From the NCBI RefSeq assembly GCF_014066305.1, contig NW_023501060.1:1-64000 (forward strand): a stretch of DNA of 64,000 bases, in the 5' to 3' direction. The DNA comes from Letharia columbiana. Its lineage: Eukaryota > Ascomycota > Lecanoromycetes > Lecanorales > Parmeliaceae. Below, piece by piece: positions 12,309-24,897 of this stretch; within the stretch, counting starts at the first letter, position 1; the number at the start of each line of letters is the position of its first letter. The notes beneath the pieces are model-generated. The model was given only the letters and a program-made list of their open reading frames with translations, ran no database searches and had not been told where the DNA came from. A program made the translations under genes and the position numbers.

Positions 12309-14640
12309 ATGTCTATATCTTATTCTAAGTAAGAGAAACTCGTTTAAAAGGCTATTAATAAGTATAAGGACGGTTATTTTCGTAGCGCTATAGCGGCCGT
12401 AGAGTATTATAGTCTTAAATCGCGATAAGTATAAAGACGGCTTCGAGGATAAGCTTCTAGAAGTACTTAAATACTTATCTATATACGTCTTATTACGGCT
12501 TAAGAATAGTCGTTATATAACTATATTAATTATCTAAATAATATCGAGTATTTACTTTAATTAAATTATATTTAGAATACTACTAAATATATTCTAAAAA
12601 TCGCTTTAGATTTATATTATTTCTCTAAATTACTTAATAAAGATTAAATTATATAATTTATAAAATAGTATCTTAAATATTATAAATGAAAGTAAAAATC
12701 TCTTAATGTCGAGTGTAAGAATATATATAATATTAAGAGTATACGCGTGGCGTATAAGAAATTTCGATGGGGCTATAAAGAGAAGGGTATATAATATTAA
12801 GATATTTGAAATATAGACGAGACTGGCTTTCGAATTGACTATAGAATCGTCTATTATATTATTACTTTAAATTAAAGTAAGTCTCTATAGTTCGTAGATC
12901 TAGATAATCGTAATTATATTACGTTCGTGAAATATATTAGTACCGCAGACTGGAGTGTGCCTTCATTCGTGATTTGAAAGATACTTATATTCTATACAAA
13001 TAAGGTAAAAACGACTTACCTTCGGATACTGTATTAGTCGTTTTATCTACTGAATATTTAAATAACCGACTAATATATAACTAACTACTGCATTTTGATA
13101 TATTTTCTTATTATCGTCAAGTGAGAGAATAAAGAGTCTTGATTCTAAACGGCTTCGGATCTTACTACACCTACGAATTTTATACATTTACCTAGCAATT
13201 AAAGATCGACTTATTTATACTTCTCTCATATTCTATACACATTATATAGTTATTAGATGTAAGATACTTTTAATTATTTAAACACTATTATACGAAGGTT
13301 ATAGATTCGGCTATACGCCTTAAGAGTAGCGACTTTAATAAGCTCGACTTTCTCGCAGTATTTAATTAGATAAAAATCTAAATCTTTATATCTAGTATTA
13401 TATATTTAGCCTTTCGAAAGACTAATTTCGTATCCTATAACTCTAAAGTAGTACTTAAAAAAATTAGAAATCTAATATCCCGCGCTATAACTCTAGACGA
13501 GTCTATATCTTTTATACTTACTAGAATCTCTTATAAAGTCGAAGATATTATTAAATACGATTAATAATTTGAAGAACTACTTGCTACTTAGGCTTTTATT
13601 ATTTTAAAGAGTATATAATAACTATTAGCTCGGTTTATAAAAGGATCTATTACTAATAGCTACTCGAGATAAATTATTAAGCGAAATATTAAGATTATCT
13701 ATAAAGAGATCGTAGTTAAGTAGATATATAAGATACTTTCTAAAACGATTATCTAGAAGGGAGAATAGATATTAATAGATTAAATACGTAAATCTCTTAC
13801 TATAATGAAAGAAATAGCTATAGAAAAGACGGAGAAGGCTCTAAAGCGAGTTACTCGGGCTGAGGAAATTTAATACATCTGCAAATCTGAAAAGTTCCTG
13901 CAAAATTTGAAATTGCTGATCGCGCGTATGTCGCGGAAATTACAAAATCCGCCGGATTAGTAAATCTGATTAGAATTCGCCTAAATTCTGTCGGTTTAGT
14001 AAATCTGATTAGAATTCGCCTAAATTCCGCCGGTTTAGTAACTATTCTAATCTTTTTCGTTAGTTCTATTAGTTTAATAGTAATACGTATAAAAAAAGAA
14101 AAGTTCTAATAATCGACGTTGCGATAATAAGATTCTACGATAATAAGTATTAACGCTAACTTAAATTTGGCTACGGAATTAGACGATTTAATGAAATTAG
14201 TCGCGTAGGTAATACTCTAATATAGCGCATAATAATACGTATGTTAATAATGATATATATTAATATTATATGTATGTACCTCTATAGAATAATACTTAGA
14301 GTATATTAGAGTGCATTACGTAAAATTTTTAAAGTTGCTAAAATTTTTTAAAGTTACTAAACTGATAGAACTGGCGGAAAGAATTAGAATAGTTACTGAA
14401 TCGGCGGAAAGGGTTAGATATAGGTAAAGTCTGCTAAATAGGCTAAATCGTACTAAATCGTGCTTATGATGCGGACCCGGCGGAAATCGTGCGGAAAGGA
14501 ACTTTTCAGATTTGCAGATGTAAGAAAAGGCCGATAAGGCCATTAAGGCTTATATTCGAAAGCTGGATTATAATCTATGAAAGCTAGTATATACATATTA
14601 AGACGTGTTTATTAGAATTTAAGTTATAGAACGAGATCTA
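12309..14640 (+). pseudogene. pogo/Fot1-like transposase, RIP-mutated and interrupted
   Basis: The frame begins with ATG at 12309 and an N-terminal helix-turn-helix/CENP-B-like region (EKLV..AINKYKDGYFRSA..AVEYYSLK). The catalytic core follows: first Asp in NIDETGF (GAC at 12816-12818); second Asp replaced by Asn in LILNGFGSYY (AAC at 13148-13150), a typical RIP change in a DxHxSH-like box; then the LFILLSYS..LLDV stretch (expected LPPHSTH..PLDV) with the third acidic residue. A basic C-terminal helix region is cut by the MITE at 13875 and resumes at 14523 (KADKAIKAYIRKLDYN). In-frame stops stand where Gln or Trp is expected. The original protein was probably about 550 residues. Confidence 0.8.
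13876..14520. mobile_element. TA-target MITE inside the pogo transposase
   Basis: The 645-bp element has inverted repeats of at least 23 bp (beginning CATCTGCAAATCTGAAAAGT at both ends) and TA on each side (13874-13875 and 14521-14522). The internal left arm holds a roughly 38-bp direct repeat (CGGTTTAGTAAATCTGATTA..). The ends differ from those of the pogo element it sits in, so it belongs to another family. It has no coding capacity; the short minus-strand frame over its right end is incidental. Confidence 0.82.
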
Positions 14641-15549
14641 TATAGAATTAGAAAGGAATAATGAATTTTCGCGTCTTTAAGATTAGTGCGTCTTTGAGTT
14701 GAGAACTACTATAAGCGAAGCGAATAGTCGAACTACGATTACTATAGTCGTTACTACCTTTAATATTAAAAATTTATTCGCTAGAATTATTATCGCGTTA
14801 TTCTAATATAAATTAAAGATTATTAAAGCTTAAATCTTATAATTAATAAAGATAATAATAGTAGATAGACTAGCGACTTATTTAGATAATTTAATCTCTA
14901 TTCTTCTTAACTTTATTAATATCTTATTTTTAAAAAATCGAATTTTTAAAGAGTTTATAATTAATAATATCGAGATAGAGCTTAAAAGTAAAAATAATTA
15001 TATAGTTAAAAATAAGATATTAATTAATAGAGCTTTTAATAAAGTCTATCTAAGAGAGCTTAATATCGAAGTTAATATTTAGCTAAGATGTAAAGTTAAA
15101 AGAGATTACGATTTTTTAAGTCTCTATTATTTATTTAATAAAAGGATTTCTAGAATATTCTAGTCTTCTAAAATTTTATAATTATTTAAATAGATATCTT
15201 TTAGATAATAATATTATTTTTTTTTTTAATATCTTTTATTAATTTATTAGAATATATCCTATCTCTTATACTCTTTTAAGCGATAAAATAGATCTTATAT
15301 ATAAGCTTTATAAGCTTTTTAAGATTTTTATATAGTTAATATATATTCTATATAATAAAGCGTTTAATATTATTCTTATTTTTTTATATAGTTAATATTC
15401 TATAGAGTATAAAATTCTAAATTAATTACTTTCTCGCATTAAAGTTAAGCTTCTAAAATTTAAATCTATTTTTAATATATAATTTCATTATATAAAACTT
15501 TTAAAAATTAAATAAGATTATAAAAATTTAATAATAGAGAAGAAATTTT

Positions 15550-15612
15550 TTCTTAATAATATTATTAATAATATTATTAATAATATTATTAATAATATTA
15601 TTAATAATATCG
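15550..15612. repeat. AATAATATT microsatellite
   Basis: About seven near-perfect 9-bp units of the type TTAATAATA stand in tandem inside the degraded left arm of Gypsy B. Confidence 0.8.
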
Positions 15613-15689
15613 ATAATAATATAAATAGAAAATCTATTAACGATAAATTACTCTAGCTTCTCGATATAATTAGTTCGAAGCTATAATAT

Positions 15690-16000
15690 AATATTCTTAA
15701 ACTTTTCTCCGCTATTTAAACTATTAAAAATTTAGCGATTTATTAATCTATTAAAATCTCGATAAGTAATAAAAATATTCTCTTTCTTTACGTCGGCGGC
15801 TAGGATTCTAAACTCTCTTAAAGTAATAAAGATTATATTTAGTATATAATTTAGATTTTTTAATATTTAAGATATTAATATAGCTAAATCTAAAGTTAAT
15901 AAGAAATATAATTAAAAGTTACTCTAGTCTTAACTTTAGTCGATATTTAATAACTTTCTTAAGTTATTATAAATATATTAGAAAACTTTATTTATATTCT
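15690..16000 (+). pseudogene. Possible Pif1/Helitron-type helicase remnant
   Basis: A plus-strand frame reads ILFLYVGG..DS..LS, then in a shifted frame KVIKIIF, then KVTLVLTLVDI. This resembles the LYVGGxGGTGKSRVI..AI and (A)PTGxAA segments of Pif1-like helicases, including those of fungal Helitrons. The P-loop lysine is not visible and a frameshift is needed, so the match is weak. The opposite strand belongs to Gypsy B, which makes an independent insertion here possible but unproven. Confidence 0.3.
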
Positions 16001-16999
16001 TAAAAATAATTTTTTAGAAATTCTAAAGATCGATATAGCTAAAAGCGATTTCCGAAGTAATATTAATAATTTCTCTAGAATAATTCGAGATTTAATTTAT
16101 TCTTAAAACTATAATTAATAATACCTTATAGCGAATCTTTAGATAATTATTAAGATTAAAAAATAAAAAGTCTTTATTCTTATTTTATAGATTAATATTT
16201 CTCTAATAATCCCTTAAATAATAAACTCGAAAAGCTTTTAAGATTTTTAATTATTTTAATATCTCCGCGTAAATCTTAGTTTAGATTAATTAAAAAATAT
16301 TAAATAGAGAATAATTATTATAATTGAAAGTATAAATAAATAGAGAGATAAAAGAATAGTGGCTAACGTCTTTCTTTATCTAGTAGAGATTTTTATCGAG
16401 ATTTAAAAGTATAGCGATATTATTAATAATTATTTAAGAGGCTTTATTTATAATATAGTAAAATACTTCTTAGATTAATAATCGTAGAATATTTTAGATT
16501 AAAAAGTAGAGGTATCGATTATTTAGTACTATAAAGATTCTATTATAAAGCTTAAAAAGATTCTCGAATTTAGATTCAGCGAGATAATAAAGAAATAATA
16601 TATTATTATATTATAGAATTGATATTAAATAGCCTCTAAAGTTATTTATATTAGAAATACGAGTTATAGTATTTCTCTAGATCTTTAAAAGTATAAAAAT
16701 ACTAAAAAGGTGTTTTTAGATTTCTTTCTAGATAAATCTTAGATAATAATAGTTTATACTTAAAAAACGCTAAATATAATTATTATCTACGTTAATTCGT
16801 AATTAATTAATTAGATAAGAGTTAATCTCCTTATTAAAGATATTCTTATATCTATACTTAAGTTTTTAATAAATAATATTAGCGAAAAAATATGGAAGTA
16901 TCGCTACTTTCGCGGTAATATCTATATATGTAATATTTATATATTAATAGAAATGTAGTTAGAGTAGAATACTATTAAACTAAGATAAGGTATAAATAT

Positions 17000-19900
17000 A
17001 TTTATATAAATAAAGGTAGAAATATAATAATAAAAAGATTTAAATTTATTTTAGTCTATTCTTACTTTATAAATATAGAGAAGAAAGCGAGGTTTTAAAA
17101 TCTTATTTTCGAATTCTTAACTTTTCAAATTTCTCGACTATTTTCGATATATTCTTTTAAAGTATATTTATAGATTTCTAAGTAATTTCGAAATACCCTT
17201 TTTAGCGTATTCGATATTTATTCTTCTTTCCTTATTTCTCTTAACGTATAATCTTCTCTATTATATACTTCTTTCGCCTCTTAATAATTATAGATATAAA
17301 AAAAGATATCTCTCTATTAAAAGAGTTTAGCTTAATCTACTTTAGATAAATAATTAAAATAATTAAATAAACTCTAGATATATTAAGTAAAAGTTCGAGC
17401 TTATAGATTAAAGCGTTAACCTTTTTAAAAATTCTATATAAATCGACTTTCTTAATAAATAATAAGGAATTCTTTAGAATATAATAGTCTATATTTCTAG
17501 TTTTAATTAATTTAAGATATATATTATTAACTAAATTCGAGGTTTTATATTTAATATTATATCGAATAGTTATTTTAGCTTATACGAGTTTAATAACGTT
17601 AGAAATATTATTATAAATTATTTTCTAGATTTTAATAAAGTTCGTAGACGTTAAGTCTCTATTTAAAATTATATTTATTAGAAAATTTCTAGATTTAACT
17701 TTATAGAAGGCTTCGAAAGAGATAATAAAAGTCGAGGTATTCTCTACTATATTTAGAGAATACTTAACTTCTAATAGTAGAATATTTTAATTCTTCTTAT
17801 ATTTATTAATAAGTAGATATTATAAAGCTATCTTTATTATTTAATTTATATATTTTATCTATCTATTTATCGAAGGATAATAAGTCGTTATTATTTTAAA
17901 TATTATCTTATATTTTAAAAATAATATTCTCTAGAATATACTAGTAAATTTAAAATCTCGATTAAAGATTAATTTATAGAAGATCTTTTAAAATCTATAG
18001 ATCTAGTTAAAATATCGAGTTATCTAAACTTCTATTATATCTTTCTTATTTCTCAATATTAGTTAAATAAATTTAAAGAATTTATTAATAACTATTAGAA
18101 TATAATTATATTTATCGAAAGTTAAAGATAATTTAATTATAAAGTCTATAAATAATTCTTTTAACGACTATTAGAAATTTCTTACTAGTTAAAGTTATTT
18201 ATATAATAATTATTAAGAGAATTTTAATAATTAATATATTAGATAACTATTAATATATTCTTAAATTATTTTTTATATCTTTAAAAAGTAAATCGAGCTA
18301 TAGAGTCGATTATATATTCGATATATACTCTTATAAATATAATAATTATAATTATACTTTAAGACTTTATAAATTAATTTTTCGAGAATATATAAGCGAT
18401 TTAATTTCTTATTTAGTATATAAAATAGTTTCGAGTTAATATCGAGATAATAGGATTAATAAACAATTTATAGATCGAATTCTAAATCTTCGGTCTTCTT
18501 TATTTATTTCTAAATTTATTTATAAATATAATTAAAATACGAATTATTAAATAAAGCTATAGAAATTTTATTAAGAAATTCTTTTTCGACTTATATTATT
18601 ATTATAGGAAAAACGCTAGTTATATTTAAGTTCTTTATCGATACTTCTTTTATAAATAAGTCTTTAATAAAAAGTTAAGATAATTTATTGATATTATTAT
18701 AAATTCTTTTAACTCTATATATAATTTTTATTCTAGATTAAAAAGTTAATAAGTATAAAGTCTATTTATTTAATCGAGTAAATTAATAACTATTAATTTT
18801 ATTTTAAAGAATAGATTTTAAAATAATATAATTAGTAATTATTATAAAATCTCTATTATTAAAAAATTTAAAAAGCTTAATTAAAGCTTAAATTAAGATA
18901 CTAGCTTTTAACTTTATAATTTAATATTAGATCTTAATATCGCTAAGATTATATAATAGAAATAAGATTAATTATTTAATTTTATCGATATTAACTTAAT
19001 ATAATATTATCTTATAATCTTTCTTCTTACTATTATTAATATATAATATAAATAAATAATTAAAATTTAAGAAGGCGAGTGTCGATACGTTATATAGTTT
19101 ATTCTTTAATATCTCTTAGACTTTATAATATTTCGAGTTAATTTATAAATCTACTACTTTAACGATAAAGTCGTTTAATTTAAAAGTCTTAGCTATCTTT
19201 ATTAAACCTAGATCGATATTAATAAAGAGTTATTTCTTCTTTATATAGTTTTATTAAGATCTATTCTTATTAAGATTTTTTTTAAAATCTTTAATTTTAA
19301 ATTTAATTAAAGGCCTAGCGATAATTATATAATATTCTATAAACTTACGATAATAGTCGAAGAAATTTAAATCGATTTCTAATTATCTAAGATTTTTTAA
19401 AAAGATTATTTTTCGAATCGCTTCGACTTTTTCTTTTATAATATTAAGATTAAATTTAAAGATATAATATTCTAAAGTAATAATATTTAGATATATAAAA
19501 TAATACTTAAAGAGTAAGAGAGTTACCCCGCTTTTTTCTAGTAAATTTAATATTTAATTAAGATATTTAATATAATTATTAAGAGATATTAAAAAAATAA
19601 TATTATTATTAATATAGATTAAAATAAATTATTAAAGATATAAGATAAGAAGTCTTTTTATTCGATATTAGAAAAAAAATTAAGATATTTATAAGACCTA
19701 TAATAGAGATCTTTAATTATTCTTATCTCAATAAAAACTAATAAAAATAGTTTTCTATTAATTCGATAATTTAATAGATTATTAAAAAAAACCTTTAATT
19801 AGATTAATAAATAAGAAGATTATTAATTCGTTTAAAGCTCTTAATATAATATTCTACTTAAAAAGCGAATAGACGTTAAGATATAATTTAGTATTTACCT

Positions 19901-20300
19901 TTCTTAAATCGATAATAATTTAAGATTTATTATTTTTTTATATTATAAAAGCCGATAAGAAGATAGCGAAAGAAATTTCTAGAGATATCTTCTCGACGTA
20001 GTCTTATTTTATTAGCGGATTTAAAATAAAATTTATAGCTCGATAATCTCGCTAAGATAGACTAAAAGGATTTTATTTAAGTTTAGCGAAATTAGTCTTA
20101 TCTTTAAAAGATATTAATATTTTAATTTTATTATTAAAACGTCTTAGATTAGGTCGAAATAGTAATTAATATTTTTTAAGTATCTTTTTAATTCGTTTTT
20201 TATATTTTAATCTCTAATACTTAGAAATATCTATTTATAATATTATAACTTCTTTCGAGAAATTCACAATATATAATATATTCGATTTCTCTTTAAACTT
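17000..20300 (-). pseudogene. Gypsy B pol relic (RT, RNase H, integrase)
   Basis: Minus-strand frames show RT (catalytic YINNN at 19602-19616 for YxDDx), then the LEKSGVTLLLFKYYF stretch and the tether with DYYRK near 19355. The integrase core ends near 17857 with the RIP form of the HPQTDGQ box. The order from right to left is RT, RNase H, integrase, as expected for Ty3/Gypsy on this strand. Stops and Asp-to-Asn changes are abundant. Confidence 0.75.
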
Positions 20301-23300
20301 TTTTATAAAGATATTAATAAAATAAAAATTTATCTCTATAGACTTAGCCGAGTCTTAAAGAATAAATAATCTTTTTAATAATTAGCCCTTATAGACTTTA
20401 ATAGATTATTTTTTAAAGTTAACTATAGAAATAGCTTAGAGATTATTATTAATTACGACTTAAATATCTAATATAAAGATTTTAAGCTAAGAGTTAATAA
20501 TAAGAATAAATTTAAATAGATAAGAATATTTTAATATTAGAGATTAATATTAAATAGAAATATTTTAATTTATATTTAATTAAAAAATCGTAATTAATAT
20601 AGCGTAGATTTTTTTTTTCGCTTTAATATCTATAAAACTTTTACTTTTATTAATAATATAGATATAAATAATAACTTTAAAATCTTAATCTTAATTTTTA
20701 AAATTTTTCGAGTTACTTAAATAGAAATCTCGTTTTTATCTCTAATAATAATAAGATTAAATTCTCTCTATTAAATATTTATTTTATTTAGTTTTAAAAT
20801 ATTAGTATTAATAATTATATTATAAAATAAGTTAAATATAATATAAAATTCTCTCGAGACTATTAATTCCTTCTTAATTACTATATATATATTAATAGAG
20901 GAGTATATATAATCCCGCGATAGTAATATATTAGCTTTTACTCTCTCGTAGCGAAGTCTTCTCTTATTAAGTATAAAATTGATTTTATTTTAATTAAAAA
21001 ATTCTAAACGATATTAGTTAAATACTAAGAATACTTTAAAATTAGAGTTAATATAAAAATTATATATTTATTTATCTTTATTATAATAACTATCTATAAT
21101 ACTAGAAAACTTTTTAAATATTATATTACGTTTATTATTACTTTCTAATTTTATATTTATAGTTAATATTAATATAAAGCTTAAATTATTAATACTTTTA
21201 AAAGATATTTATAAATAATATCGAGGGTTTAATATAGTATTTAAAGATATTTTTATAGTTAATATAATAATAAAGTTCTCTTTAAACGAATCTCGATTAT
21301 TAATTAAAAGCTCTAAAAGAATTTCTTCTAATTTTTCTCTTCGGCTAGAGCTTTTAAAGCTATATAAATCTCGAGATTATATATATTAAGATCTTTCTCT
21401 TCTCTCTTATTATAATCTCTCTTATTATTATTATTATTATTATTAATATTTATTTCTTTTAAATTAATTTTTATAATCTTTTAACTATTTTTTTAGTAGT
21501 TATTATTTTAATAATCTTCGCTATAATATCTATAAGAATAAAGCGATAACTTTTTAAATTAATATTTATTTTCTTTAATTTTAGATATTTTTAATGATCG
21601 CTTAAATCTAATATCTAAATTAATCTTAGATTTAGATTTCGTAATCTAAATTAATTTCTTTATTATTAGATTTTTAAAGAGTTATTAAACTCTAATTAAT
21701 ATTAAAGTTATTAATAAATTAGATATTTAGCGAGACTTATTTATCTTATAAATACGCTTCGCCGCTATCTTATTATTATAAACTCGTCTATTAAAATTCT
21801 TAATTATATCTTTCTTTTTATATATAGATATAGCGAGGATTAAGTTTATATCTAATCTCTATTAGAGATATCTAATAATTATATTTTTATTAATAACTTC
21901 GATATTATATAGATAATTTTTTTTATTAAGTATTAACTTAGCGTAATAGAGAAATTATTAAATCGAAACTTTATCTTTTCCGTTTTCTTTAGAAATTTAA
22001 AATGATTTAATCAATACTCTCGAAAAAACTTATCTTCTTATATTATTAAATTATAATTTATCTTCTAATAAACTCTTATAAAGAGATTATTATATTATTT
22101 TAAAGTATTTTTCTTTAAATATATTAAAAGTATTTAAAGAACGAAAGCGTTATCTTTTAGCTTCGCGATATATCGAAAGCGGCGGATAAAGAAGACCGCG
22201 AAGTATTTTTAAGAATTAAATATTATTACGTCTCTCGGGCGAAGCTTCGAAGTTCTTTATTAATTCGAAAATTTCTAGTAGTTTAAATACTTATATAATT
22301 AAAAATTATTTTAAGAATTTTTATATTCTCGAGAGAGGTAATTATTTCGAATATATAAGTAATTATATTCTCGAGATAGACGATTATTTTAATTCTAATA
22401 GCGACCCGAAATTAATTTTAAGCGATAATTTTCTCTAGAAATAAACTCGAGTTCGAGATCGAGATTATAACTTTAATAAAGCTTTATATTTTATTAGATA
22501 ACTCTTATTTATAAATAGATTAATTTATTCTTAATTATCGAGTAATTAAGCTTCTTTAATTACTAATAAAATTCTTAAGTAAATTTTTAGAGTTTCGAAT
22601 TTCGATAAATTTCTAAAAGAAGATTCGAATAGATTTTTAAATCTTTTAATCTTATATTCTAGCGAGGTAGAAAGATAATAATTCGAGGAGTTAATTAATA
22701 TTAAGATAGGGGATTAGTAACTAGAGAGTCCGTTAAACTTATAAATCTTTCGAATATATATCTAATTAAATTTTCTTTAATCTTTTAATTATATAGATTT
22801 AAGCGATTTATTTTTTAATTTCGATAATTTTTAATAGCTTTTATCTTTTAAGCGCGAAGTATTAAAGTATATATTTTATTAAGAGAAATTAGTACTTATA
22901 GAGATAGCCTTAAATATCGTTATAAAAAGTCTTAGAATTAAAAATAATTATTCGATATCGATAATAAATAATAATTAATAATTTCGTTTATAAGTTTTAG
23001 AGATAGATTAAGAGTATTTGATTCTTCTAATTCTTCTCTTATTATATTAAATTAAGTTTAAAAATCTTCTTAATTACTTAATATATATTAAATTAACTTT
23101 TAATTTAAAAGCTATTAATTAACTTTAAATTAATAAAAATTCTTTTTAATCTTTAATAAAAGTCGATAAATAGCTTAAATAATATTTATATTAATATTAA
23201 TTAGAGATTTATATAAAAAAAATAACTCGTAATCTAGCTTCTTTTTAATTAATCTATTAATAATTATTAAAATAGCTACGTAGTCTTATTAATAGATATT

Positions 23301-24109
23301 TTTAGAGTATTATAAATTTCCCGAATTTTTTTAAATTTTGATTAACTCTTTAATTTAATTAGCTATATAATCTATAGTACTTAGTTATACTATTAAACGT
23401 TTTTCTATAACTCTAGAAAATTTAATAAATATAAAGTTATTAGAGTTTATATTAAAATAATTTCTAGAGTTAAGAAGATTATTTCTTTTAATTTTAATAG
23501 ATTCTTCTATTCTTATTAGAAATAAAATCGATATTAATAAAACTTTTAGAGTTACTTTTATAAATAGAGATAATCTTAAAAAATTCTAAATTTAGTTAAT
23601 ACTTTACTCGAAGAAGTATAAGACTAGTTAAAAATCTTTCGAGTCTTTTATTTAGAAGATAGGCTAGTTAAAATATTAATAATCTATATATAATCGAAGA
23701 AGTTTAAAATTATTTCTAATAAGATATCTAATAACGTAAATATTAACGAGATTAATAAGATTCGAGTTCTCTTAAAATAACTTTATATTTAGAAATTTAT
23801 ATAACTAAAATAATAGTTTTAAAATCTTATTAGTTATCTATATATTTAAAGCTAGCTTAATTAAAGCTCTAATAAACTAATATATATCTTTTTAAACTTC
23901 TTAATACGATATAATTATATCTAGAAGTTAATAAAAAATAATCTTAAATAGCGGAGTTTAAAGTAATAGAATAAATATAAGCGAAAGCGACTAATATACT
24001 TCGAAATCCCTTAAGATATTTATCGATTAGTTTACTACTAAAATAATCTCGATTTAAGATAATAGCTAGATATATCGTCTTCGAATTAAATACTAGTATT
24101 ACTATTAGA

Positions 24110-24270
24110 TATTATATTATAAGTATAAATATAATATAATAATATAAAGGTATAATATTCTTTTAAGAAAAGCTATAGCTAAAGTATCGAGTGCTAAGCT
24201 ATATTAAGCGCTAAGCTATATTAAGCTATATTAAGTCGTAATATCGATAGATATAGCTATGACCATAATA
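24110..24270 (-). repeat. Right LTR of Gypsy element B
   Basis: This is the 161-bp partner of the LTR at 11739-11902, followed by the TATCT target duplication (24271-24275). For the minus-strand element this is the 5' LTR. Confidence 0.82.
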
Positions 24271-24275
24271 TATCT

Positions 24276-24612
24276 AGTATAATAAAAAGGATATAGCTCT
24301 AAGTACGATTAGTGATATAATATTAAGCACCTAGGCGATACTTCGAAATTAGTGAGAGACTACGAGACCGTTATATCGAAAGACTATAAGACCGACATAT
24401 CTCTAGCTTTACTACCACCTCCGCTATCAGAGCTACTACCTCCGCTATCATTATCATCTTCACTATTAACGACGTTATAAAAGCCTTTCGCTACTACACT
24501 ATTACTACCTTTACTATCATTACAAAAGCCTTTCGCAATCGAATCTTCGAAGTCTATTACGGAGTAAGCTATTGCGGTTATAATATTAAGAAAAAAGAAA
24601 CTAACTATATAA
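24276..24612 (+). pseudogene. Gypsy A chromodomain remainder and polyprotein C-terminus
   Basis: Directly after the Gypsy B target duplication the frame left at 11738 continues with V..KGYSSKYD..YNIKHL, LVRDYE and a Pro/Leu/Ser-rich tail to a stop near 24610. Joined to LIEYL at 11738 it gives the typical chromodomain order (W..EYLVxWKGY..xxD.W). RIP is milder here than upstream. A direct repeat of an AAAAGCCTTTCGC block lies at about 24478-24537. Confidence 0.78.
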
Positions 24613-24791
24613 GAGCCTTGCTATTTATATTTGCTACTTAGCAATAACTTCTTTACTTATATACTTTTTACTTATATATATATCGAGATCGCTATACTTT
24701 TTTATTAACGATATATTATTATAATAAGCTATCGTAACTATATAGATATATAGTTTTATCTATCTTCGTATCTACTAAGGAGGTATCTTAG

Positions 24792-24897
24792 TAAGAACCT
24801 TAGCTTAGTATTATAAGTAGTTACTTCTCAGTAGAAGAAGAATCATCTTTACTATATATTACTCTTGTATTTACATTTTCATATTACTCTTATACTA
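24792..24897 (+). repeat. 3' LTR end of Gypsy element A
   Basis: This matches 2492-2597 in direct orientation and ends with TTACTCTTATACTA. The LTR probably starts further left, after the polyprotein stop near 24610, but the 5' copy is too truncated to show where. Confidence 0.7.

Larger units (their letters stand above)
12186..14739 (+). mobile_element. Tc1/mariner-superfamily (pogo/Fot1-like) DNA transposon
   Basis: The outer ends are inverted repeats of about 75 bp: ATCGTAGTTCGACTATTCGC at the left and its complement at the right, continuing through an ACTCAAAGACGCACTA block. The element is flanked by TA on both sides (12184-12185 and 14740-14741), the target duplication of this superfamily. 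It carries a transposase pseudogene and is interrupted by a 645-bp MITE (13876-14520). RIP is moderate, with more TG/CA left than in the surrounding retroelements. Confidence 0.86.
11739..24270 (-). mobile_element. Ty3/Gypsy retrotransposon B (minus strand), nested in A
   Basis: The element is bounded by direct LTRs of about 162 bp and a perfect 5-bp target duplication TATCT (11734-11738 and 24271-24275). On the minus strand the RT region carries the YxDD box as YINNN (19602-19616), followed by an EKVEAIRK..NLR..DYYRK tether region near 19350-19435. An integrase core ends in a TxxYPSINR box, the RIP form of the TAYHPQTDGQ signature, at about 17857-17886. Gag should lie at about 20.5-24 kb but no motif is certain. 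The left arm holds a pogo-type transposon. All frames are broken by RIP stops. Confidence 0.82.
2492..24897 (+). mobile_element. Ty3/Gypsy retrotransposon A, RIP-degraded and interrupted
   Basis: This is a plus-strand chromovirus-type Gypsy element. From left to right it holds an LTR remnant, a gag/protease stretch with no clear motif (about 2.6-5.9 kb), reverse transcriptase (about 5.9-6.75 kb, catalytic YxDD box read as YINNI at 6452-6466), RNase H, integrase, chromodomain and a 3' LTR ending near 24897. Two later insertions split it: a Helitron-like element (7059-9896) inside RNase H and Gypsy B (11739-24270) inside the chromodomain. In both cases the protein frame resumes exactly on the other side. 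Stops and D-to-N changes fit RIP, so the element is dead. Confidence 0.85.

Noticed and set aside
11739..24270. The 162-bp direct repeats as LTRs of Gypsy A
   Set aside because: They are flanked by a TATCT duplication, and removing the segment rejoins the chromodomain of A, so they belong to element B.
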